Positions 45,137 through 54,570 of a stretch of DNA of 64,000 bases are shown here, piece by piece. Made by a program: the position numbers and the translations under genes. A model generated the notes under the pieces. The model had not been told where the DNA came from. It was given only the letters and a program-made list of their open reading frames with translations, and searched no databases. Position 1 is the stretch's first letter, and each line of letters opens with the position of its first letter. This stretch comes from Paenibacillus chondroitinus NBRC 15376 (lineage in GTDB: Bacteria > Bacillota > Bacilli > Paenibacillales > NBRC-103111). The DNA lies in the NCBI RefSeq assembly GCF_004000765.1, contig NZ_BILW01000003.1:186001-250000 (forward strand), read 5' to 3'.

Positions 45137-46132
45137 TTATATTGGAAACTTAATACCGGTAAGTTCTTCACTCATATACCAGAGGTGCTCCGCAAATTCC
45201 GGATTCGTCGCCCATGGTTTAACGCCTGGACCGCGAGGGTTATCGGCAGGAACGACATGAGCAATATCCACATTTTCGCAATAAACGCCTCCCTTGCCTT
45301 CCAATTGTTTATTCACAGCACACCAGACAATCGTAGCCGCACCTTCGGAAATTGTTTTGAACTCATCGTTATATTCGCTGAAGACCCGCTGCCCTTGTTC
45401 GTCCAAAGCCCCCATCGCATGCATTTCATCATCTGACAGGTTACGTGACAAGTCGGTTACAATCGAACCTGGATGGACGGAAAAAGCACGAACACCATAG
45501 GATTTACCTCGCTTGTCCAACTCTACCGCAAATAAGGCATTTGCAGTTTTGGATTGTCCATACGCTGTCCATTTTTCATATGGGCGAGTTTCAAAATGCG
45601 GATCGTTGAAGTCCATCCCGCTAATCGCATGACCACGCGATGAAACCGATACAACTCTTGCTCCCCTGGCTTTCACTAAAGCTGGCCATAATCTTGCCGC
45701 TAGTTGAAAATGTCCCAAGTGGTTTGTTGCAAACTGAGCTTCATACCCGCGGTGATCACGAGCCAGCGGCGATGCCATGATCCCGGCGCTATCAACAAGG
45801 ATATGCAAAGGACGGTTCGAGGCAAGGAATCGCTCGGCGAATGCATCAATGGAATCAGGATCTAGAAGATCCAAAGATTCCAGTTCAACCCCAGGGATAT
45901 GGGATACGGATGCTTGAGCTTTCCCCGGCGTTCGCGCGGGCACAATAACAGTCGCTCCGGCATTCGCAAGCACACGTGCGGTTTCGAGACCTAGACCTGA
46001 GTAGCCACCTGTCACAATCGCGAGTTTACCGCTCAAATCTTCTCCCCCAAGTGCTTCCTGCGCCGTTGTTCTTGGACCAAATCCGGATTGAATTGGAGCT
46101 TGTATCGTTATTTCGTTATTATTCTCTTGCAT
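45137..46132 (-). CDS. Short-chain dehydrogenase/reductase (oxidoreductase of the ECF41-linked group)
   Basis: A 331-residue SDR with TGGYSGLGLETARVL (cofactor loop), DSAGIMA, the serine region VVSVSSRGH and the active-site YGQSK. It resembles the larger SDRs close to retinol or protochlorophyllide reductases. GGAGG precedes the ATG. It is the third gene in the order decarboxylase homologue, NmrA-like epimerase, SDR, all on the minus strand; this set is the classical company of ECF41 sigma factors. Function on the substrate level is unknown. Confidence 0.9.
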   Translation of the reverse strand: MQENNNEITIQAPIQSGFGPRTTAQEALGGEDLSGKLAIVTGGYSGLGLETARVLANAGATVIVPARTPGKAQASVSHIPGVELESLDLLDPDSIDAFAERFLASNRPLHILVDSAGIMASPLARDHRGYEAQFATNHLGHFQLAARLWPALVKARGARVVSVSSRGHAISGMDFNDPHFETRPYEKWTAYGQSKTANALFAVELDKRGKSYGVRAFSVHPGSIVTDLSRNLSDDEMHAMGALDEQGQRVFSEYNDEFKTISEGAATIVWCAVNKQLEGKGGVYCENVDIAHVVPADNPRGPGVKPWATNPEFAEHLWYMSEELTGIKFPI

Positions 46133-46229
46133 ATGTGTATTCCTCCATAGTCATTGAATTTTTGGGCATAGGCTGAAGTCATTTCGCCTAGTTCCAAGAA
46201 TAGTACCTGGATTATACTCGATGTCAATT

Positions 46230-46982
46230 TTAAATTTTCGAAGTGCTCTTTAACCAATCTTCGAAACGTGTCGTAGCGATACGTGCATCCCCAAGAGGGA
46301 CAAGGGAATGTTGGTTCAATAGCACGCCGTAGTAACGTGAGTTTTCGTCTGTCACTACCTGCCGAGTGTCCTTTCTAGCGGTCATGAAGCGACGAACGAG
46401 TTCGTCAAGACCCATACGTTCCGGACCAGCCAGGTCCACAATACCATTAACCGGCGACGCAAGCGCATAATCTGCAACCGCGGCAGCGACATCGTCGGAT
46501 ACAATCGGTTGAATAAAGGCTGATGGCATCCGAACAGTTTCCCCTTCCGTGGAGAATTGAGCAATACTTTCAACGAATTCGAAGAACTGCGCCGCGCGAA
46601 CGATTGTATATGGCACTTTAGAATCTTTAATCATCTCTTCTTGCGCCATTTTCGCACGGAAATATCCACTTTCTAGCAAGCCATCCGTACCTACGACCGA
46701 CAAAGCCACGTGATGCTGCACGCCTGCAGCAACTTCTGCATCAAGAAGATTTCGTGTTGACGTTTTAAAGAAGTCTAATACAGCTTGATCTTCCCACGAA
46801 GGAGCGTTCGTAACGTCAACGACAACTTGTGCGCCGCTGATTGCCGCAGCAAGCCCCTCACCCGTAATGGAGTTGATGCCCAAGGAAGGTGATGCCGCCA
46901 CAACTTCATGGCCAAGTTCACGCAAGTTATTTACAAGTTTTTTCCCAATAAGTCCGCTGCCACCGATTACAACGATTTTCAT
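46230..46982 (-). CDS. NmrA-like NAD(P)-binding protein / SDR-type epimerase
   Basis: A 250-residue atypical SDR. The N-terminal motif VIGGSGLIGKKLVNNL binds NAD(P). The sequence VRAAQFFEFVESIAQF in the middle is typical of the NmrA/YwnB-like group. Relatives are annotated as epimerases or redox sensors. GGAGG lies upstream of the ATG. It starts about 30 bp after the decarboxylase homologue gene, so they are cotranscribed from the ECF41-type promoter at 47530. Confidence 0.88.
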   Translation of the reverse strand: MKIVVIGGSGLIGKKLVNNLRELGHEVVAASPSLGINSITGEGLAAAISGAQVVVDVTNAPSWEDQAVLDFFKTSTRNLLDAEVAAGVQHHVALSVVGTDGLLESGYFRAKMAQEEMIKDSKVPYTIVRAAQFFEFVESIAQFSTEGETVRMPSAFIQPIVSDDVAAAVADYALASPVNGIVDLAGPERMGLDELVRRFMTARKDTRQVVTDENSRYYGVLLNQHSLVPLGDARIATTRFEDWLKSTSKI

Positions 46983-47011
46983 ATGAATTCCTCCTGGTTT
47001 TATGATTGAAA

Positions 47012-47491
47012 TTATTTGAGTCCAGCTTTCGATAAACCAAATGCAGCGTCAGCCGAGCCTGGAACTGTCTTGAACCCGACGTTGATTCGATTCCAAGCAT
47101 TGATCGCCATGATGGAGAAGCTCAAATCTGACAATTCTTTCTCCGAGAACTGGCCCCGAACTCGATCATACACTTCATCAGATACACCATGTTCAGGAAG
47201 CTTGGTCAAGATTTCAGTCCACGCTAGTGCAGCGCGTTCGCGCGGTGAGAACAACGTGGATTCGCGCCAAATTGGGAGGTGATAGAGACGAAGCTCGCTC
47301 TCACCATGAATTTTGGCTTGTTTGACGTGCATATCCACGCAGAATCCACATCCATTCATTTGTGAAGCTCTGATGTGAACCAGATGCAGAATTGTTTCCT
47401 CAATGGAGCTATCCTTCTCAGCGTTGCTGAAGTCCATCATTTTTTTGGTGAATTCCGGTGATTGCTGCATGTAATTTATACGTTGTGTCAT
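47012..47491 (-). CDS. AhpD-type carboxymuconolactone decarboxylase-family protein
   Basis: A 159-residue alkylhydroperoxidase-like protein with the redox CxxC and following histidine in NGCGFCVDMH. The family includes AhpD and small peroxidases of reactive compounds. I start it at the ATG at 47491, GGAGG 8 nt upstream; the frame further back runs through the promoter. It is the first gene after the ECF41-type promoter 47530-47559. It is the best supported target of the sigma gene at 51139. Confidence 0.9.
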   Translation of the reverse strand: MTQRINYMQQSPEFTKKMMDFSNAEKDSSIEETILHLVHIRASQMNGCGFCVDMHVKQAKIHGESELRLYHLPIWRESTLFSPRERAALAWTEILTKLPEHGVSDEVYDRVRGQFSEKELSDLSFSIMAINAWNRINVGFKTVPGSADAAFGLSKAGLK

Positions 47492-47529
47492 TTTTGTTAC
47501 CTCCACTGTTTTTGATTTCATAACACTAT

Positions 47530-47559
47530 TAAGACAATTGGCGTCTTCAAAGTGTGACA
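47530..47559 (-). promoter_or_regulatory. ECF41-type promoter before the decarboxylase homologue
   Basis: Minus strand: TGTCACA (47559-47553), 16-nt spacer, TGTCTTA (47536-47530), 39 nt before the ATG. It matches, with equal spacing, the sequence before the ECF41 sigma gene at 52156-52185. ECF41 promoters are described with a TGTCACA -35 element and a CGTC-like -10. Confidence 0.85.
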
Positions 47560-47635
47560 TCCTACACCACCCTGCATAACGAAATAACACTCTGTTAATA
47601 ATATCCAACATCTATTAAGCACGGGGTGATCCTCG

Positions 47636-49084
47636 ATGAGTGAAATAAGCAGGTCAATCGAAGTGAACGAAGCCTATCTTAGAGAACAATTCCGTGATTG
47701 CTCGGATGTCGTTATAAGATCTTTTATGTTAAAAGATGAAACCAAACTCATCCTCGTCTACTTAGACGGGATGACTCGCATGCAAAGTGTCGAAGACAAC
47801 GTACTCAAACCGCTGATTTTCAACGGTCTCCCCCAAGGTATGGATAGGATTCGATCCCTCGCCGACATGTTTAGCCAGGAATGGATTCCTTTGACGGATG
47901 TCAAGACGGACTGTACACTAGAAGATCTTGTCCAGCACGTCCTGCAAGGCAGCTTAGGAATATTAGTAGACGATGCGGCAACCGCGCTAATTGCACATGT
48001 GCAAGGATATGAGACAAGAGGTATTCAAGAGCCTAGGAAAGAAGCAACTTTACGGGGATCCAAAGAAGGATTCGTCGAACCTATTCGCACGAATACAACG
48101 TTGATTCGGAGAAGAATCGTTCACGCAGATTTGAAAATGGAGTCTTTTACGGTCGGGACTTATACGCAGACGGAAGTTGTCCTAGCCTATTTGAAGGGAC
48201 TAGCAGATGAGAAAGTATTAACGGAGGTAAGAGATAAGTTGAATGCCATAGAGCTTGAAGGCGTTATCGACTCCGCTTATCTCGAAGAATGCCTTGAGAA
48301 TAACTCATTCTCCATTTTCTCACAAATTCAGAATACAGAACGGCCTGATATTGTGGCGGCAAGCCTTTTGGAGGGAAAAGTCGCGATTATAACCAATGGG
48401 ACCCCTTTTGTCCTAATTCTGCCCGTTACCCTATGGTCGGGTCTTCAATCGGCAGATGACTATTTCGAGAGGTTCATTTTTGTTTTTCTGACACGAATGA
48501 TCAGATATGTTCTTACCTTTACTTCCTTTGCATTACCAGCAGTCTATGTTGCCTTATCGACGTTCCACCCGGAAATGGTCCCAAGCTCGCTCATGATTGA
48601 AATTGCAACAGCAAGAGAAAGCAGTCCGTTTCCGACCGTCATCGAAGTGTTCCTGATGATGTTTATTTTTGACGGGTTACAAGAAGCGGGGGTTCACCTG
48701 CCTAACCAACTTGGACCGGTCGTCAGCATTATTGGTGCGTTGGTTATTGGACAAGCCGCAGTTGAAGCCGGCATTATATCCACGCCGATTATTATCGTAA
48801 TTTCCTTAACCGGTGTCGCGGCATACACCATTCCAAGGTACAGTGCCACCCTGCCCTTCCGTTTCATCCGCTACCTCTTGTTGTTCATAACCGGGTGGCT
48901 CGGTTTTGTCGGTTTCGCGTTTGGCATCATTTTTTTGCTGATTCATCTCGTATCGCTTGAATCCTTTGGAACGCCATTCTTGAGCCCGCTCGCGCCGTTT
49001 AATGCTAAACGCTTTAAAGATGTGATTATCCGTTATCCTTATAGGTTCAAGAATCTTCAAAATAAGAAAGGACGCCAAACATGA
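47636..49084 (+). CDS. Spore germination receptor A subunit (GerAA family), second operon
   Basis: A 482-residue GerA protein, slightly shorter than the paralogue at 40454. It has a soluble N-terminal domain (1-265), then membrane helices (FVFLTRMIRYVLTFTSFALP, VVSIIGALVIGQAAVEAGII and others) and a short charged tail. GGGGTGATC lies upstream of the ATG. It overlaps the C gene by 4 bp. The operon lies between the ECF41 gene and its targets. A forespore promoter is not clearly visible. Confidence 0.92.
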   Translation: MSEISRSIEVNEAYLREQFRDCSDVVIRSFMLKDETKLILVYLDGMTRMQSVEDNVLKPLIFNGLPQGMDRIRSLADMFSQEWIPLTDVKTDCTLEDLVQHVLQGSLGILVDDAATALIAHVQGYETRGIQEPRKEATLRGSKEGFVEPIRTNTTLIRRRIVHADLKMESFTVGTYTQTEVVLAYLKGLADEKVLTEVRDKLNAIELEGVIDSAYLEECLENNSFSIFSQIQNTERPDIVAASLLEGKVAIITNGTPFVLILPVTLWSGLQSADDYFERFIFVFLTRMIRYVLTFTSFALPAVYVALSTFHPEMVPSSLMIEIATARESSPFPTVIEVFLMMFIFDGLQEAGVHLPNQLGPVVSIIGALVIGQAAVEAGIISTPIIIVISLTGVAAYTIPRYSATLPFRFIRYLLLFITGWLGFVGFAFGIIFLLIHLVSLESFGTPFLSPLAPFNAKRFKDVIIRYPYRFKNLQNKKGRQT

Positions 49085-50139
49085 TTCGCGCTAAGATTAT
49101 CATGTGCGCATCCCTCATTTTTATGTTCTTCGTCTCAGGCTGTACAGATTTTGTAGAACCGAATCAATTGGCCTTCGTAATGGGAACAGCTATTGATCAT
49201 GTAGAGAATGGCAACATCGAAATCAGCCACCAAATTGTTATCCCTTCCCAAATGAATGGTGCTTCCAAAGGAAGTGGATCCGGAGATTCGGACAGTTTCC
49301 TCGTCATGTCGGCCAAAGGTAGAGACGTTCTTGAAGCTAATCAAAAAATACAAAGAGAGATATCAAGAAAATTACTGACGAGCCATCGCATTATTGTTGC
49401 CATTAGTGAAGATTTTTTCCTGAAGAACGAAGTGGACAAGTTATTTGATAAACTCGGAAGGGATCCTGCCAACAATCAAAGGGACATTACCGTAATGATT
49501 AAAGGGAAAAGCGCAAAAGAATTCCTGATGACGAAAAATCCTTTGGAAAATCTCTCTAGTATAGCGATTGGCAAAGAAATGACTATCAATGGGATGAAAA
49601 AGTATTCTACACGGCAATTCGTTATCGATAGTGTTGCACTGGATCATCGCCCACTCATTCCGGTTATACAGATGAGAAATACGCAAACAAGCAAGAATAA
49701 AAAGGATCTACTGGCTGTACTATCCGGCTTTGCTGTCTTGAATAATGACCTTAAAATCGGAGGGGTTCTGGACGATTTGGAGGGGAATAAAAAAGCCTGG
49801 ATGTCCGGGAAAGATGGGTTGCGAGTACTGACCATTCCATGGAAAGATGGCAAGGGCAATCTATCCTTCCGATTGACCCATCTTAATCGCGCAATGAAAT
49901 CAGCTGCCGGCCCTGCTCCTTCTCAAGTAGCTGTAACTGTGAGAGCACAAGCTTATCTGCTTGAAAACACAACGCAACTTGACATGTCCGAAGTCAGCAA
50001 CATGCTTGAAGTTCAGCGTTATCTCAATGAGAAAGTTAGTGAAGAATTGCAGCTTACCTTTACCTTCCTATCCATTTGGCCGCGGAGCATGCTCGTCAAG
50101 ACTGTTGGCTTTCCATTCTGCTTGGAGGATTGGTTATGA
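49081..50139 (+). pseudogene. Germination receptor C subunit (Ger(x)C), C-terminally truncated and joined to the B gene
   Basis: A 352-residue lipoprotein frame with lipobox VSGC and normal Ger(x)C sequence up to about residue 323 (NEKVSEEL). The intact paralogue continues for about 70 more residues after this point. Here the last 25-30 residues (from QLTFTFLSIW on) have no family likeness and are out-of-frame sequence of the following B gene. The gene ends at a stop inside the B gene. It therefore looks like a deletion product; whether it keeps any function is uncertain. Confidence 0.75.
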
Positions 50140-51095
50140 TGGCAGTCACTTGGGTTATGCTCCGTGTTTGTATGCAAAATAAGGATAAAACCATCGTCAT
50201 CTTCATGAAGGACTTATTAGACACTTTTTTTGGCAAAATAATCGCCATCGTGTATTTTCTGTTGTGGTTTTTGCAAATGTCAACGATCGCAAAAGGGAAT
50301 GCCGAGTTTGTGAATCTAGTTTTGATGCACAATACACCAATGATTATTATCTTACTCTTTATGTTGTTTCTCGTTGCTTATGCCGTATATAAAGGGGGCA
50401 TTACGACGGTTAGCCGATGCGCAGAAGTTATAGGTCCAATCTTTGTTTTCACGTTGTTTATTCAATTATTTTTGAATCCTCAAGACATGGAAGTAACAAG
50501 AGTTTTACCTATCTATTCGGATACAGGTTGGTTGAAAATTGTTAAAGGCGCCTTGCATTCGTATACCTACATGGTGGATCCTTCAATCATTTTTATGTTG
50601 TTCTTTTTCGCAGAAAACAAGCAAACCGCCTCGCGGGCAATCCTTTGGGGAACGGCCGTTTCGATGATATGGGGGGTTTTAGCCGCTCTGGCGCTTCTAT
50701 TCGTAACTGGTCCCGACGTGGCTACTCAATTGGTAATTCCAGTCTATTCTCTCACCAAATTTATATCCATTCTCAACTTCATTCAAAATATCGATGCGCT
50801 TTATATCCCATTATGGGTATTTGGTGCTTTCGTTAAGTTAGCGGTCTGCTTATTCATTCTAAGTTACGGATTGTCGGAGTGGACGGGCATCAGAAATTGG
50901 AAATATATTTCATGCGGCATGACGGTAATCTTACTGGCATTTCTCATCTATAGCTCTTACAATATTCAAATTTCTTATACGCTCAAGAACAAATTTCTTG
51001 TTAGTATCTTTTATCCAGCCGCTTATTTTGCCATTCCTTTAACCTTATGGACAATTGGCAGTATTAAGAAACGGCGCAAGTTGTCCGTACCATAG
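50043..51095 (+). pseudogene. Germination receptor B subunit (GerAB), N-terminally truncated by the same deletion
   Basis: The frame is open from just after a TGA (50040-50042). It begins with the family sequence YLPIHLAAEHARQDCWLSILL, aligned to residues 22-48 of the intact paralogue at 37966, and lacks roughly the first 22 residues. No good start codon or ribosome site precedes the conserved part; only a TTG at 50076 within the C gene or an ATG at 50138 is available. The rest (ten-helix pattern, to residue 339) is intact. Confidence 0.75.
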
Positions 51096-51097
51096 AC

Positions 51098-51140
51098 AAA
51101 ACTCCGATTCCCGCTTCAAGGCAGGGATCGGAGTTTTTTT
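51098..51140. terminator. Terminator of the second ger operon
   Basis: AAAACTCCGATTCCC (51098-51112) pairs with GGGATCGGAGTTTT (51124-51137) with one bulge, followed by a T-run on the plus strand. It also lies at the end of the convergent sigma gene. Confidence 0.88.
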
Positions 51141-52050
51141 ACATGGAACTGGCTATATGTTTTAACTTATCTGGATTCAAAATAATGAAAATTCGCTGCA
51201 CAGCCAGCTTATAGGCATCCCATTCAAAAGAAATGACGCCAGTTGGCACGCCATCTTTTGTTAACAATATTCCTTGCTGATCATTAACCTCGACGAGATG
51301 AGCGTCCGTTTCCGGAAATTTTGACGAAAGAGCCTGCAATATTTTAAGCACACGGTCTTTCATGTAAACAGGCACAGCTGCAGCCGACACTTTCCCACCA
51401 CCATCCGCAACCAAGATGACATCCTCGGTCAATAAGTCCACGAGGGATTGAACGTTGCCATTCGAAAGCGCAGAGATAAATCGCGTCACCAGTTCCTTTT
51501 CCTGGGCGGGATGCATCATCAAGTAATCATTTTTTTCCGTAGATAAATCAACTTTTTTCTTGACCCGGCTATAAATCTTACGGCAATTCACTTCGGTTTT
51601 ATTAAACATTTCTGCAATTTCGCTATGCTCATAGGCAAAAACTTCTCTTAAGATAAACACCGCTCGCTCTAGTGGGGTTAGTTTCTCCATCAGTACAAGA
51701 AACGCATAGGAAATCGTGTCATGACGCTCGATGCTATCGAGCGGATTATCCTCACTCAATTGGACCAATGGTTCCGGAAGCCAATTGCCTACGTAACTTA
51801 TGCGTTTTTTTCGCGCCGATTTCAATTCATTCAAACACCGATTGATCATCATTTTGCTTAAATATGATTTCATATTGTTAATATTATCATTCAGATAACC
51901 GTGCATGCCGATGAACAAATCTTGCACCATATCCTCCGCATCGGAGCTAGAACCAAGCATGCGGTAAGCTATTGCAAACAAATGAGACTTATAGGTTTTA
52001 TACAAATCTTCGATGTTATGAAGTTGTGGGTCCATGGTATAACTTTGCAT
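51139..52050 (-). CDS. ECF41-family RNA polymerase sigma factor with SnoaL-like extension
   Basis: A 303-residue sigma factor: region 2 (about 15-80, SSDAEDMVQDLFIGMHGY), region 4 (about 120-170, ILREVFAYEHSEIAEMF) and a C-terminal SnoaL-like domain (about 185-300). The three short ECF41 marks are all present: WLPEP at about residue 89, DGGGK near 217 and NPDKL near 294. In this family the C-terminal domain replaces an anti-sigma factor. It likely directs its own promoter (52156-52185) and that of the decarboxylase/epimerase/SDR genes; the second ger operon now lies between. Confidence 0.93.
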   Translation of the reverse strand: MQSYTMDPQLHNIEDLYKTYKSHLFAIAYRMLGSSSDAEDMVQDLFIGMHGYLNDNINNMKSYLSKMMINRCLNELKSARKKRISYVGNWLPEPLVQLSEDNPLDSIERHDTISYAFLVLMEKLTPLERAVFILREVFAYEHSEIAEMFNKTEVNCRKIYSRVKKKVDLSTEKNDYLMMHPAQEKELVTRFISALSNGNVQSLVDLLTEDVILVADGGGKVSAAAVPVYMKDRVLKILQALSSKFPETDAHLVEVNDQQGILLTKDGVPTGVISFEWDAYKLAVQRIFIILNPDKLKHIASSM

Positions 52051-52155
52051 AATAGCCTCTTCTCTTTGACTTAAAATTCAATCTGTTCTAAGTATTATGA
52101 AACAAATCCAAATAAACCATTCTCTGTGAAAAAACAGCCCAGTACCATCCATTAA

Positions 52156-52185
52156 TAAGACAATTGGCATTGAGATTGTGTGACA
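52156..52185 (-). promoter_or_regulatory. ECF41-type promoter before the sigma gene
   Basis: Minus strand: TGTCACA (52185-52179), 16-nt spacer, TGTCTTA (52162-52156). The spacer also shares GCCAAT with the site at 47530. It is 106 nt before the sigma start, suggesting autoregulation. Confidence 0.82.
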
Positions 52186-52221
52186 TCAGAAATGATATTT
52201 TTCGAGAAAAACCTTGAAAAA

Positions 52222-52256
52222 GTAAAAAAGCAGCTTGCTTGTCAGCAAACTGCTTA
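52222..52256 (-). terminator. Terminator of the DUF3892-type gene
   Basis: AAGCAGtTTGCT (minus strand 52255-52244) pairs with AGCAAgCTGCTT (52239-52228), followed by a T-run. One mismatch in the stem. Confidence 0.85.
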
Positions 52257-52269
52257 ATGTCATCCCTTT

Positions 52270-52860
52270 TTAAAACCGGGGTAAATTCGATAAGTTGTTG
52301 CTTGGATCTCCATCCGGGTACGACCTTAGCGTCTTTTCCCCTTCACGATTTCGCCCCGTATTCACATCTTCAATTAATCCAGCTTCCGTCATCGCTATCG
52401 CATCCGCAATATCCACGATTCGGCCATCTTGGAATTGCACGCTGCGAATGCCGCCGTCTCCATAATGAACAGCTTGAATTATCGCTTTATTCGGATCGAT
52501 CGTATGAGGTCCAGCCCCGTACTGCGTTCCATCTCTCATAAACGTACCGTACTGTGTAGGTTGACCATTCGCTCCATAGCCTGTATATCCGCCTTGGAAC
52601 CCCACATTGCGCGCGTCCGCGTGGTTAATACCAGTATTTCGTTGACCATACGGGGCACTCATGTCGCCGGAAGATCCCGGAACAGGCATTCCGCCCTGGT
52701 AGGTCTGGTACTGATATTGATCATTACGGGCTTGCGGCATAAAATTTTGCTGCATGCTTGGTTGATACGATGACGTTGCTTGAAACGTTGGCTGCATCAT
52801 ACCGTTAGGTTGGCTTTGCATATTCGGATTCGGTACTGGACCGCGCCGGCGTCTTGACAT
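52270..52860 (-). CDS. DUF3892-type protein with long Gln/Asn/Met-rich N-terminus
   Basis: A 196-residue protein. The first 120 residues are low-complexity, rich in Gln, Asn, Met, Gly and Tyr with an RRRR patch at 3-6. The last 60 residues (IQAVHYGDGGIRSVQFQDGRIVDIADAIAMTEAGLIEDVNTG, region about 130-172) look like a DUF3892 domain, whose function is unknown. The ATG at 52860 is chosen for GGAG 9 nt upstream. No signal peptide is present. Similar Q/N-rich proteins in spore formers are sometimes spore-associated, which is only a guess here. Confidence 0.75.
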   Translation of the reverse strand: MSRRRRGPVPNPNMQSQPNGMMQPTFQATSSYQPSMQQNFMPQARNDQYQYQTYQGGMPVPGSSGDMSAPYGQRNTGINHADARNVGFQGGYTGYGANGQPTQYGTFMRDGTQYGAGPHTIDPNKAIIQAVHYGDGGIRSVQFQDGRIVDIADAIAMTEAGLIEDVNTGRNREGEKTLRSYPDGDPSNNLSNLPRF

Positions 52861-52937
52861 TCCTATCGACTCCTTTGTTTTACGTAATATGTCTGCCACC
52901 TGAGTAGTATGCGCAGCTCATAAGGATGCTATGCCTT

Positions 52938-53783
52938 TTAACGTCTCAGCCCCATCATGTTGCCGGATGAATACCTTTTTAACCCTCCATAAAATAGGCT
53001 TATGGCGACAACGCAAAGGAATAGAGCAATACCAATGGCTGCTAAAATAAACGGCAAATCAATTTCGCGTAACAATCCAATCGGCAAGTAACTAATAAAT
53101 CCCGCTGGCAGTACGGTGAATAAAACGATTTTACCTAGACCTTTAAAAATGCTGGTCGGATACGTTGTAAAAGTTAGAAGTGCATTATACAACTGCAAAC
53201 TAAGTCCCTCCGTGCTGCCCAGCCAGAAGGCGAGACAATTTACAATGACCGTGAAAAATATAAAAATCAGCGTCGACAATACCATCGCCAGTGTAAATTT
53301 AAGTAAACCAAGCCCTGACTTATCTCCAAAAGCAGCGTAAATCAAAAGAGCAAATAAAACGTCACCAATGGCGCTAACCGACATCCGGCTAATAAGAACA
53401 TGCAGCAGTACGGGCTTTGGCTGTGTTAAATAGATATCAAGTTGTCCGGTTGCAATCAGATTCGATATCCGGGTCGCATTGCCAAAGAATGTGGCCATCA
53501 CCCCAAAACCTCCGGCTGCTACGGCCCACAGCATCATCACATCCTGCATCTCCCATCCATTCAACACATGGAATCGGCCAAAATAAATCCCCCAGAATAC
53601 GATCCAAACCACATTATTGATAATCATCATGCCGGCGGTAAGCAGGAAACTCAAACGAAATTCCATGGCTCCCGCCAGATTGAGCTTCCAGCATGCCCAA
53701 ACAAATCGAAGCAAACGCTTGAATTTCCCGGGCTGCCCGTATTCGCTGATTGTTGGCAAACGCTTGCTATCCACCGTTAACAT
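52938..53783 (-). CDS. ABC-2 type exporter permease (DUF990-like), gene 3 of the exporter
   Basis: A 281-residue membrane protein with six predicted helices and no catalytic motif. It is of the ABC-2 permease group usually found as pairs with a NatA-like ATPase (COG3694/COG4587 type, from memory). It overlaps the preceding permease gene by 17 bp. Substrate unknown; the riboswitch before the operon is the only clue. Confidence 0.85.
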   Translation of the reverse strand: MLTVDSKRLPTISEYGQPGKFKRLLRFVWACWKLNLAGAMEFRLSFLLTAGMMIINNVVWIVFWGIYFGRFHVLNGWEMQDVMMLWAVAAGGFGVMATFFGNATRISNLIATGQLDIYLTQPKPVLLHVLISRMSVSAIGDVLFALLIYAAFGDKSGLGLLKFTLAMVLSTLIFIFFTVIVNCLAFWLGSTEGLSLQLYNALLTFTTYPTSIFKGLGKIVLFTVLPAGFISYLPIGLLREIDLPFILAAIGIALFLCVVAISLFYGGLKRYSSGNMMGLRR

Positions 53784-54570
53784 TGAGTTTTGTCACTCCT
53801 TTCCGATACACGAGGAAGACGAGAACACCGATCACCAGCATCCAAATTAGCTGTGTGGAAATCGTTCCGGCCAGATTGGAAGCATCGAAAGCCACCGTTG
53901 TTTTGGCTGGGAGATAAACAATCGTTTGAAAAGGGAGCCAGCGGCCTACCTGCTGCAGCGCATCTGGAAATAGCTCCAGAGGCATCAGCATGCCGCCGAT
54001 GGTAAATAGAAATTTATTGTACACAAATTCCAAACCCCGAGTCTCTTCCACCCAGAAAGCGCAAAGAGCTAATACCATATTCAGTAAAAAATTGACCGTG
54101 AAACCGCAAAGCGCAATAAGCGGAAGCCATAACAACCCATAGCCGAAATGCGGCGGCCCAATGATTATTAGCCCCAAAATGGTGCCAAGAATAGCGTTTA
54201 CGATAAAACGGATGGCTGCTTCGCTCATGTATTCGACATAGTGGAACACGACAAAATTGACCGGACGAACGAATTTAAACACAATATCGCCGCTTTTCAC
54301 TTCTTCTTCAACACGCGTGCACAAGCTGGGACTAGACAGAATCATCGATTCCGTTATGACCAGATACCACATAATCTGTTTAAAACTATAGCCGGCAATG
54401 GTATCTGTGCCTTCCCCATGGAACGTCGTCTGCCACAACTGAAGGAAAATATATAAGATCAAAAGCAAAAAGATCGATCGAATGAGAAAATCAATCATAT
54501 AGGCAAATTGATTCCGGAGAGTGATTTTGCCAATAAAAACATACTTAACCGATTTGCTCCAGGAGTTCAT
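53767..54570 (-). CDS. ABC-2 type exporter permease (DUF990-like), gene 2 of the exporter
   Basis: A 267-residue membrane protein with six predicted helices (for example SIFLLLILYIFLQLW and LVIGVLVFLVYR). The start at 54570 is supported by GGAGGGACGG upstream. It overlaps the ATPase gene by 26 bp, and the next permease gene by 17 bp, so all three are coupled and make up one exporter. Confidence 0.85.
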   Translation of the reverse strand: MNSWSKSVKYVFIGKITLRNQFAYMIDFLIRSIFLLLILYIFLQLWQTTFHGEGTDTIAGYSFKQIMWYLVITESMILSSPSLCTRVEEEVKSGDIVFKFVRPVNFVVFHYVEYMSEAAIRFIVNAILGTILGLIIIGPPHFGYGLLWLPLIALCGFTVNFLLNMVLALCAFWVEETRGLEFVYNKFLFTIGGMLMPLELFPDALQQVGRWLPFQTIVYLPAKTTVAFDASNLAGTISTQLIWMLVIGVLVFLVYRKGVTKLNVNGG

